In this document: positions 22,001-30,028 of the stretch, piece after piece
How the letters are laid out: each line of letters opens with the position of its first letter
Position numbering within the stretch: position 1 is the stretch's first letter
NCBI GenBank assembly: GCA_018806915.1
Contig: JAGKQI010000043.1
Coordinates: 496,001-560,000 of the forward strand
DNA from: Phytophthora colocasiae
Lineage: Eukaryota > Oomycota > Peronosporomycetes > Peronosporales > Peronosporaceae
Length of the DNA stretch: 64,000 nucleotides
Direction: 5' to 3'
Notes under the pieces: generated by a model
Told to the model about the DNA's origin: nothing
The model's database searches: none
What the model saw: the letters and a program-made list of their open reading frames with translations, nothing else
Made by a program: the position numbers and the translations under genes

Positions 22001-22304
22001 GGTGTGTGCTTCATTGAAGGAAGGGAAGGAGCGCGCCAAGACTTCTACGTTTTACTGCTCGCAGTGCAACAAGGAGGGCCCCATCTTTCTGTGCCTACGC
22101 GCGCACCGCAAGATTCGCGGAGTTGCCGTAACATGCTGGGATATTTGGCACCGTAACTGGAAAAACGGCCGTTTGATTCCGCCGGAGAGAGCAGGTCGGT
22201 TTCGTATGCGCGTGCGAGGGCCTCAAATGCCCCAAGACTCGTCTGCCGGTGAGCAAACGCCTACACCAAGAAAAAAGCGGAGGACACATACAGCTTCTGA
22301 GTAG
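19078..22304 (+). CDS. piggyBac transposase, four exons, apparently intact
   Basis: Exons inferred at 19078-19297, 19390-19815, 19962-21039 and 21131-22304. All introns are GT-AG, donors GTACGT, GTAAGT and GTGAGT; the total is 2898 nt, exactly 966 codons, so the frame is continuous. Order: an N-terminal module with SVWRELRAQGWTSRKAP and YRYVRPGGDP, seen in oomycete piggyBac-like proteins; a Pro/Ala and then very acidic segment; and the transposase core. The core has catalytic Asp candidates in YLAFDEAILPSRS, LVVVDRFYTSV and AYMGGVDVHDQL. A C-terminal Cys/His cluster follows (YACKVCASLKEG ... FYCSQCNKEGPIFLC), the end-binding zinc module. It cuts and pastes at TTAA without leaving a footprint. 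The start codon choice is the least certain point. Confidence 0.9.
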
Positions 22305-23590
22305 CTTACCTAGCTAGTCACTTTATGCTGCATTATGCAACGGACTTATGCTGCATAATGCATTGCCTGTATGGTGCATGTGGACCATCAGCAGAAGAAA
22401 GCGCCCGACTCCTTGATCAGATGTTTCTCAACATAAACGCTGTAAAATTGTATATAGGACTTTGTATGAGCAGATTTCCACCTGTTTGCGGTAATCATCT
22501 GATTGCGAAACCGGTTTACTTGCTTTTCGTATGCCTTCTCTTTTTCTAAAAAATCGAGTTTGGTTTCTCGATATTCGACTGGTCTCTGGCCAATTGCACA
22601 TGGTCTCTGTGCAACACTGCGCGGTCCTTCTGCAGCATTATGCAGCTTTGCATGGGGCATCTGGATACAATTTGTTCTGCAACATGCAGGTTAACCGGGC
22701 AGTGTCCTGTCCATCGCCGAGCGTGTGCACACTCCCCAAGCCCTTATAGCAACGTTCTATACAAATTCCTAGTATAACTGTGCTGCATAATGCAGCGTAA
22801 GAAGGTCAAAATCAGCCGGGCTGGAGGGGTTAAAATCCAACGGCATTATTTTCTTTCAACCCCAGTACTGCACTACTGCTGCCCAGCCATACTTCCCCCC
22901 TGCTTAATAATAGAGAACTCGTCGTACACAGTCCCGGTAGCTGCCTCCGTCATCGTGATCGTCAGGTTCGTCGGGGTGACAGAAAGCGTTGTGATCCCAT
23001 AGTGCTCGTTGTCCATCAGCGCCAACCACTTCGGAGACGGGGGGTTCTTGAATTGGTATAAACCTTCTGGATTACCAGCAATTCCCACTATGACATGCAC
23101 GGGAGCCTTCGGGTTCGTGTATGTCTTCCCGTCCTTCGACACACCAGTCATGATTGCCTTGCTGTCCGCTGTTGGATAATGGCGCTCGTACGCGTGCACA
23201 TGGCCCTGGTACACCAGATCCACCTTGTACTTGATGAACAGCTTCTCGAACGCCTTTTGCACCTTCAGTGACTCGTAATTGTCGTTAGGCACACCGTTGG
23301 CATCACACGACCGCAGAGTGTACATAGGTCGATGCATGCCAACGACGATCCAAGGAACGTTGGCTCGGTTCGCGTGAGCAGCCTTCAAATCAGCTTCAAG
23401 CCACGCCAACTGGTTACCGAAGTTGCCGTACGTTCGGTTAGTGTAGTACGCGTTACTCGGTGCATTCTTGAAGTCCGTCTCTGTCGAGATCGTGGTGAAA
23501 TGCACCGACGCGTACTCGAACGAATACCACATATTCAAAACTCCTCCGCTCTCAGGTGACGGCATGCGGAAGCGAGCGTTGAAGGCAGTA

Positions 23591-25397
23591 CCGTATTTGT
23601 CGGATCGAGTGAGACAACTTTTAATGGCCATTTTCAAGTCATAAAAAAACCTCAAAGGTTTTTTTTTTGCATGCGTCGACTGCCATCCATCCCATTTCTC
23701 GTAATGCCGCGCAGGCCGAAGAACAAGAATAAAATCAAGTACAAGGTAAGCGCAAAAATACTGTAAATCCTCCGTTTATTATGCTTACTCTTAATACGCA
23801 GGGTGCTTGTGCGGTAGAGGGAGAGCGGGCCGTTGATGCAGCTGGTCGGCTGAGGGTCAGCCGCTCGACCATCTATCGCTGGCGTAAGTCAAAGGCACAG
23901 CTCTGCTCTGTGGCTGCCTCCGCCCCGAACAAGTACTTTGCTCCGTCCTCATCGCCCAGAAGGCAATACGTCCTTTTTCCTGAGCTTGAAGCCGAGTACG
24001 TGTTGACTTTATTGTTTTAATGCTGCTCAATTGTACTAATGTTATTTACTACAGGTTAATAAAATGGATAACGCTGATGAGAAAGACACGAGGACTGTGT
24101 GTCACTACGAAGTGCATTGTGCTGATGATTGGCAAGTTCGACGCTGCCTTCTCAGCAGCCAGAACGAATGTTGCACTACTATCTTGGTGCACACGCTTTT
24201 TGAAGCGTAACAGATTTTCTGTTAGGCGCATCACTCACAAAGGTAGAAAACTGCGGGAGAACATGCAGGTACTTAAATTACATTTATTGATCATAAGTAA
24301 TTATCAACTAAAACTTGTTTTAGGAAATTGCAGACTCATTTTCTAGGTCGATCAACTTTGCTGTTGAAGAAAATGGAATCTTTCCACTGTCTTACAGAAC
24401 GCAAGACCGGTATGGCAACCTCTTCAACATGGATCAAACGGGCTTGGGGATTGATAACCCGGGCCGTTTAACAATCGATTTTAAAGGAGCAAAGACAGTA
24501 GACGTGGTACAAGGGATGGGGGAAAATGGATCTCGCTGTAGCGTCTTCCTGTGCGCGTCAGCCACAGGGATGAAGCTCCCAGCCTTTATTGTGTTTGCGG
24601 GCGTGCCTGGAGGGCCAGTATATCAAGAGGTTTCGAGCCCCAGCTGGGGCCATCCTGGTGTCGTCCATACGACCCAAGCAAAGGCCTTTTGTGACCATGC
24701 TACAATGCTAAAGTGGATCGACGAGGTTTGTATTTAATCTCTTTTATTTAGTACCTTTAAAACTAAAATTGGTGTGTGTGTGACTAGGTTTGGACGCCTT
24801 CAACACAAGGCTGCCGCATGCTGCTGCTGGACAGCTTAAAGGTCCACAAGATGGACAGCGTAAAAACCTCTCTTGAGGAGTGCTGTACTGAGGTCCAGTA
24901 CATTCCTCCAGGGATTACCGGCCTCAGTCAGCCGATGGATGTGAGCGTTATGCATTCATTTAAAAGCATCGTTCAGTACGTGCTTTTTTAAAAAGCTTTT
25001 TAACTTCATCGTTGTTCTAACAATGTACACTACGCAGGGATTTTTATCGACGCTGGCACATCGACAACCCCTTTGCGTCAAATGCTAGTGAGCGTCGCCT
25101 TCTACTGTCGAAGATGATTGGGGAGGCGTGGGAGATGATCTCCGCTGAAACGATAATTGGAGGCTTTCAAAAGGCAGGACATATTCCTATTGGACCTCGA
25201 GATGCTTCTGGTAGATTCCGAACGCATGTGCTTCCCCCACCAGAGAATGCTGTTCTTCCTGATGAGGAGTAACTTCATAAACCTCAATAAATGCATGTTT
25301 CATTTTGATAGATTCTATGGTATAGAGAGGGGGTGTCACCCCTACATAGTGGCTTTCCCACTTGATCCGAGTGTCCCACTCGATCCGACAAATACGG
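23591..25397 (+). mobile_element. Complete pogo-like (Tc1/mariner superfamily) transposon
   Basis: 1807 bp with inverted ends starting CCGTATTTGTCGGATCGAGT, at least 20 bp perfect, flanked by TA (23589-23590, 25398-25399). It lies inside PAP coding sequence in antisense orientation to the host gene. The internal transposase reads through six exons without a stop. Compact size, matching ends, exact TA duplication and an open transposase mark it as recent and possibly active. Confidence 0.93.
23704..25272 (+). CDS. pogo-like DDE transposase, six exons, apparently intact
   Basis: Exons inferred at 23704-23745, 23802-23995, 24055-24268, 24324-24725, 24788-24975 and 25038-25272. All introns are GT-AG and 52-62 bp; the sum is 1275 nt, 425 codons, with no stop. 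The start MPRRPKNKNKIKYK is basic. A helix-turn-helix (RLRVSRSTIYRWRKSKAQ) and a second CENP-B-like DNA-binding region (LSWCTRFLKRNRFSVRRITH) follow. The catalytic core has Asp in LFNMDQTGLG, RMLLLDSLKVHK and GLSQPMDVSVM, the D-D-D set of pogo/Tigger-type enzymes (DDE_1 family). The tail has FYRRWHIDNPF. The product (424 residues) is within the usual size. Exon limits are my reading and could shift by a few bases. Confidence 0.88.
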
Positions 25398-26353
25398 TAT
25401 AGTTTCCTAGCTGGTCTTTTTTGCTGTCCGAAAGTAAACACGTGGGCGAGTGGCACTCTGCCTCGTGGTTCCCCACCATCACCATATACGGCACTTGCCG
25501 CATGACGTTCGTCAACGAGTTCATGACTTTATTCCAGATTTCCTCGTAGAAGAAGCCGAACGCAGTCTTGGCGTTCAGAAAGTCGTTGTCTGCGTACGAA
25601 ATGTCCCCCAGGTGATATATGAAGTCCACCTGGCCCGCCAGACCATTCACGAGCTTGTTGACAGCCACCGAGTTCGCCTCTGTGCCCATGTCTCCGTACA
25701 CAGCCACAGTGAACGGACTTTCATCACCGCTCTCTCGTGCCGTCTTGAACGAACTAACCGCACTCTGAAACTTCATTTCCATAGCACTACCCACCTTGTA
25801 GAAGTACTCGGTGTTTGGCTTGAGTCCGGTGACAACCGCGTGGTAGTTGTACAGGGTGTACTTCTCGTCCTTGTAGTACGTCTTCGTTTCGACCTTGGCT
25901 GCTTTCACCAGGTTCACCTTGGCTTCGCTCGTCCCAATCCACGCTGAAGGGGATTCCTCTACTGCGAACGTCGTCCAGGAGATGGCCATTCCCGTACCGG
26001 CCTCTTCTCCAGCATAAGCCAAATGGAACTGCTGGGGCACCTTGGCGTTGTCGCCAGATTTGCTAACTCGACAGGCCTGGGACGGCGTCACGTCTCCGAA
26101 CTGGTATTGGACCGAGCATTTATCCTTCGGTTGGCAGCTCAGCGAGGACCACTCGTATACGCACGTTCTATCGTCTGTGCTGTTTGGGTCGGGACTGTTA
26201 GCCGATGTGACATCCGTGTTACTGAAAAAGTTGCTTACGAGCTCTTGGAACCCTGAAGTCTTGGCCATCGCGACAGAGCACATTGAGGTTACTCCAACCA
26301 CGACATGAAATAGCAGGTGCGTCTTCATTTTTCGATCGATTCCTCACTTTAAT

Positions 26354-26420
26354 GTGTTGTTGAGGCGTCAAAATGACAAGTGCCTTTTGTTGTTGAGGCG
26401 TCAAAACGACGAGTGCCTTG
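26354..26420. repeat. Tandem duplication upstream of the split PAP gene
   Basis: Two imperfect copies of about 33 bp, each holding TTGTTGAGGCGTCAAAA, lie 26-90 bp before the PAP start. Read toward the gene each contains TGACGCCTCA, which has a TGACG half-site of the kind bZIP factors bind. This could be a duplicated regulatory site; its function is inferred. Confidence 0.5.
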
Positions 26421-26492
26421 TTTACGGGCTCCGGTAGTTTATCAACACATCCAGAAAAGCGATCCCAACAGAGGTACATGTAGCTGTGCAGG

Positions 26493-26800
26493 GCTCGCCG
26501 GTGGCCCAGTGGGTTAGCATCCGCTGATCCACGAACTGACCGAGGGTTCGAGCCCCGCCTCCGTCGCCCTTTTCGACTTCTGCTCTCCTCTCTCACCGCT
26601 GCCCTTCTCTGTTCATTTCCCATCACTCACAAGCTCTTCTCTAAGACATCGGGACCAATCAAGGCACAACTAACACGGAGACAAGACTCAAGGAGTTGGC
26701 GCGGTCGCAGTACTCTACCCGGCCAGGCACCAGCTGGGGGCTCATCAACGGTGGCCCATTGGGCAAAATTCCCAAGAAATTCAAGCGTACCGGTCATAGA
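26493..26800 (+). repeat. tRNA-derived SINE-like sequence
   Basis: A polymerase III promoter is visible: A-box TGGCCCAGTGGG at 26502-26513 and B-box GGTTCGAGCCC at 26545-26555, spaced as in a tRNA. The acceptor stem does not pair, so it is not a functional tRNA gene. An unrelated body of about 230 bp follows. A tRNA-like head on a non-tRNA body is the architecture of SINEs, which are known in Phytophthora. The 3' limit is uncertain; the Harbinger insertion starts at 26805. Confidence 0.5.
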
Positions 26801-26992
26801 CTAAGGGCCAGTCTTAACCGCGTGCCGTGAGTGCCGTGCCGTGCCAGCGGGTAGGGGTAGCTGTGTGCCGCCGACGTGGTTTGGAACGAATGCATCCGTA
26901 CCTTTTCGTTATATTACCACGGCCCTACAAGATACTTTACGAAATCTTCCCGCCAGAAGATCACTTGTGCTTAAGAGAAGGCAACGACGCCT

Positions 26993-28054
26993 ATGCCTTC
27001 CGACGCTGCCGTTGAAACTCGTGACCCTGCTGCTCCCTCGAGTGGCGCTGCTGAAGGTGCTGCTTCCGATTCAGCTGTGTCTCTCCTGTGGACGGTGGTG
27101 AATCCAGGGAAAGTAGCTGCTCCGACGTCGAATGACTACAATGAGTGGAACACGGACCAGCTTCGCAAGGAGTGCACCAGCCGCAAGTTTCGCATGAACA
27201 GGAAGACACCAAATGCGGAGCGAGTCCAGCGCCTGAAGGAATTCGACTCCCTCCATCGGACCCTGGTCGACGCGGCACTGGAGTCTGTCGCTGAATCGCC
27301 AGGGAGTGCTGCATGCACAATTCGTTTACTGACAATCCTGTTCTCGGATCAGTTTGCTGTTCGATTTGCCCAAACTGGGGACAAGCTAACTCGCCAGCAG
27401 CTAGACGCCGGGGAGAAGCAGAGCAGCACGTCATTTTGGCGCGAGGTAACGTCCGAATTCAATTCAAATCGCACCGACTTTAATGAGCTCGTGAGTGATG
27501 ACGTGCGTTTCGACGCTATTGACATATCCGTCATTGTCATCCACAGCGTCAGTAATCTCTACGAGATGTGGAAGGATGTTAACATGAAGTACCAGAAGGC
27601 TATGATAAATTTTACCAAGTCCGGGGAGCAGGATCACGACTTTTTTGGCTACTGCAGTGGATCTCTCGATGTGTTTTACCTTCGCGAGTGCTTAGCAGTG
27701 AAGCACGATCTGACTAGCTTTGTAGATGGGGGGCTACGCGATGAGGACACCTTTGACTCGCTCAAGCGTGTTCGTACTGAATGCAATGTTAAAGACATTG
27801 AGCAACAACCACCGATGAAGAAGAAAAAGAGCGACGTTTCTGATGCGATTAACGCTTTAGCTGCAGCTATTACGCCTCCAGGACCAACCGTTGTCGAGAG
27901 ACTGATGAAGTTGCACATTTTGATCAAGCAGGTAGAGGACCGCATACACGAACTCCACGCACAGGGAGAAACCGACGAGCTTCTTGACCAGAGCAGCAAG
28001 CTATACCGCGATAAGCTGGCGCAGCTGCAGTTGGAATTCAGCAACGAGAAGTAG
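26993..28054 (+). CDS. Harbinger accessory protein with SAP/SANT-like DNA-binding start
   Basis: 353 residues, single exon, inside the Harbinger element and convergent with its transposase. An Ala/Ser-rich start is followed near residues 50-85 by NEWNTDQLRKECTSRKFRMN and a matching second helix (ERVQRLKEFDSL), a pattern like a SAP domain. The middle is a helical domain. A basic patch PPMKKKKSD looks like a nuclear localisation signal, and the end is a coiled coil (LDQSSKLYRDKLAQLQLEF). PIF/Harbinger elements usually carry a second DNA-binding protein that imports and recruits the transposase; this gene fits by position. No Myb signature is evident. Confidence 0.7.
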   Translation: MPSDAAVETRDPAAPSSGAAEGAASDSAVSLLWTVVNPGKVAAPTSNDYNEWNTDQLRKECTSRKFRMNRKTPNAERVQRLKEFDSLHRTLVDAALESVAESPGSAACTIRLLTILFSDQFAVRFAQTGDKLTRQQLDAGEKQSSTSFWREVTSEFNSNRTDFNELVSDDVRFDAIDISVIVIHSVSNLYEMWKDVNMKYQKAMINFTKSGEQDHDFFGYCSGSLDVFYLRECLAVKHDLTSFVDGGLRDEDTFDSLKRVRTECNVKDIEQQPPMKKKKSDVSDAINALAAAITPPGPTVVERLMKLHILIKQVEDRIHELHAQGETDELLDQSSKLYRDKLAQLQLEFSNEK

Positions 28055-28083
28055 GAAAACGTAGCCATAATCAGTTGATGTTC

Positions 28084-29443
28084 CTACCCACGTTCCTTCG
28101 CGGCACGTTTGACATTGTAAGACGGACGAATAATTTTTTTCTTCCTCAACTTCTCGACGTAGGCATTCCGAAGCAGCTCCGATTCAGATGTTTGTTCTGG
28201 GTAGACTTGAGTAGAGTCATACATCGCTCGATACGAAGAAGTATCTTCATGACTGACGGTCGTGTCGAAAGCGATAGGAACGGCAACATGACTAGACAGA
28301 ACTGGTGCCAAGTCTTCATCGTCATCGATATCACACTCACCATTCTCGATTATCCTTTCGTCGATACAGTAGTTGTGCAAAATGCACGCTACATGCACAA
28401 CCTTTTTTTACACTTTTCATGCTCACTCGAAGCGGCGACTTGAAAATACGCCATTTGTTCACCAGCAATCCGAAAGCCATCTCAACTCGAATGCGGAGCT
28501 GACTCAAATGAAAATTGAAGCTGTCACGAAATGGATTCTTTTTCAAATCACCCAGTTGTGGTCGGGTAAACGGAGTGAGTAAGTTGTTACTATTCGAGTA
28601 GGCATTGTCACCCGCAAGAAAGAGGCCAGCAGGAAATGATTCTGTAATACTGGAGACACTCCATCTCATGAAAGCAAGCGAATCGCCCATTCCACCTGGA
28701 CTAGCACAGCATATTGCTGTGAACCGGCTGCGATGGTCAACGGCAGCCTGCACGTTGACACCATATCTCTGGTAGTGACCAGAGAAAAATGATGATACGC
28801 GGTTAACTTCGCGACGGCGTGGAACTTGTATGTTGCACAACCAACCATCAATGGCACCGACACACCCCACCAGCGCTCGCTGGTTGCTCAGACCGGCAAA
28901 AGCTGCCGCCGACCTTCTCTGCTGGTACTCCGTAACTGGAAATTGAAGTTGGAGCTCACCAGAAACTTGTATAGCGTCCATTACTTGGTGAACAGAGATG
29001 TAGAATGCCGACTTGCTCACACCGGATAGAGCACGAACAGGATGAAAGGAGAATCCGGCTAGCCACGAAATAAACATCTGCACCTTGTTAACAGGAGAAA
29101 TTGGCTGAGCGCCTCCTGTTCTCCGACGGGATTGATCCTCATCGACCAGCAGACACGGAGCAAGCAGTCGCGTAAGCTTTCCAAATGATCTCAACGACAT
29201 GCGGTAATACTGTTTGAACTGTCCCTCCAGCAGAAGCAGGTTCGCGTGGTGTTGCCACACAACGCGCTGCCGTTCTAGGCAGGGCTTCCGCGCATCACCA
29301 CCTTCTGCCTCGAGCATCTGCAGCACTGCAGCGACCACGACGATTCTTCGCTCCATGAGAATACGAACAAACGGTCGCGAAGATATCGTGTAAACTACTA
29401 CCGCAAAGGCCACGGCACACGGCACTTGCAATTGCCATGGCAC
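28084..29443 (-). pseudogene. Harbinger DDE transposase with a one-base frameshift
   Basis: Frame one runs from 29443 (or the internal ATG at 29356) to about 28404 and contains the catalytic triad: Asp in CVGAIDGWLCNI, Asp in LAGDNAYSNSN and Glu in LRIRVEMAFGLLVNKWRIF, the DDE_4 layout. At a run of seven A (28403-28409, minus strand) the reading must shift by one base to continue as VVHVACILHNYCIDERIIEN, the normal family ending, to the stop at 28084. A one-base expansion of the run explains the shift. It may be a true null mutation, a sequencing error in a homopolymer, or a tolerated shift, because all catalytic residues precede it. Confidence 0.85.
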
Positions 29444-29565
29444 TTCAAAGTGCCGTGCACGGCACTTTCACGGCACTCCCAACCCTACCCCCAACTCGAA
29501 CGAGCCAATCAGATGCGAGCTGGCACAAGTGCCGTGCCATGGCACGCGGTTAAGACTGGCCCTAA

Positions 29566-30028
29566 GGGTAACCGAGTAGCCGTAGGAAATTAGTTTGGAG
29601 TAACCTTGCTTAGACGTCAATGCGCCTGTTTCTAACAGGCTTCGAAATAAGTACCTAATATAAGGGGTTCGAGTCCTCCCTTCCCCCCCCCCCCCCCTGT
29701 AGCTGTGCATACTTACGGTACCTACAACCGGGATACGAGAAGCTGCAGGCGTGAACACAATTGAGGAGATGGTAAAGGAGGAAATCTTCGGTGCAAAATT
29801 TGTGAGTGGGGAGGAAGGGGGGGGGGGCAGATTCAAATACTCAAATACTCTGGAAAGCATGTCCGGTAGTATGGATTGCTCTTCTAGTAAAGATGATTGC
29901 CCCTGGCCGATTTGACGTCTCCCATCTCATTGAATTCACATACGTATCATCATGACGTTTTCGCGCACTAGGTAATACCTAGTAGGTATGCACAAATTCA
30001 CATCCGGTTTCAGACCGAAACCAGACAT
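29566..30028. other. Intergenic with tRNA-like B-box and homopolymer tracts
   Basis: A B-box (GGTTCGAGTCC, 29666-29676) is preceded by a small stem (GCCTG-TTTCTAA-CAGGC) like an anticodon arm, but the rest does not fold as a tRNA. A C-run of about 15 follows at 29683-29697, and a G-run lies near 29818. This is probably degenerate SINE or tRNA-derived sequence. No gene is supported. Confidence 0.35.

Larger units (their letters stand above)
18747..22829 (+). mobile_element. Complete piggyBac-family transposon
   Basis: 4083 bp flanked on both sides by TTAA (18743-18746 and 22830-22833), the piggyBac target. The ends are inverted: CCCCTCCAACCCGG at the left and the complement of CCCCTCCAGCCCGG at the right (13 of 14 match). 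It encodes a four-exon transposase without any stop or frameshift, with the complete Asp triad. Multiple copies of a palindrome related to GCTGCATAATGCAGC lie near both ends and inside. Every hallmark of an autonomous element is present. Confidence 0.95.
22873..26328 (-). pseudogene. Secreted purple acid phosphatase gene split by a pogo-like transposon
   Basis: The gene starts at the ATG at 26328, with signal peptide MKTHLLFHVVVGVTSMCSVA. It runs to 25398, is interrupted by 1.8 kb of transposon, and resumes at 23590 to the TAG at 22873. Removing the element and one TA leaves 1647 nt (548 residues and a stop) in frame. The upstream part holds the fibronectin-like N-domain and metal ligands YGDMGTEAN, HLGDISYADND and VGNHEAE. 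The downstream part holds GMHRPMY and QGHVHAYERHYP. All ligand motifs are therefore present, and no other lesion is seen. The intact relative at 49070 has the uninterrupted sequence at the insertion point. As it stands it would give a truncated, inactive product unless the element is excised or spliced out. Confidence 0.92.
26805..29562 (-). mobile_element. PIF/Harbinger transposon, nearly complete
   Basis: 2758 bp with a perfect 22-bp terminal inverted repeat starting GGGCCAGTCTTAACC, flanked by a 3-bp TAA duplication (26802-26804, 29563-29565) as expected for this superfamily. It encodes two convergent proteins, an accessory protein (+) and a DDE transposase (-). Clusters of GTGCCGTG and its complement lie just inside both ends and are probable transposase or accessory-protein binding sites. 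Confidence 0.92.

Noticed and set aside
26493..26570. Functional tRNA gene at the A/B-box sequence
   Set aside because: The acceptor stem fails to pair and the anticodon arm is poor; a SINE head is the better reading.
28396..28412. Programmed -1 ribosomal frameshift at the A-run of the Harbinger transposase
   Set aside because: The downstream frame needs a +1 shift; the -1 frame meets a stop within five codons, so a simple one-base insertion is more likely.
29590..29700. Possible tRNA gene with a TCT anticodon loop and consensus B-box
   Set aside because: The anticodon arm and T-arm can be drawn, but the spacing between them is too long, the D-arm is missing and the acceptor stem does not pair.
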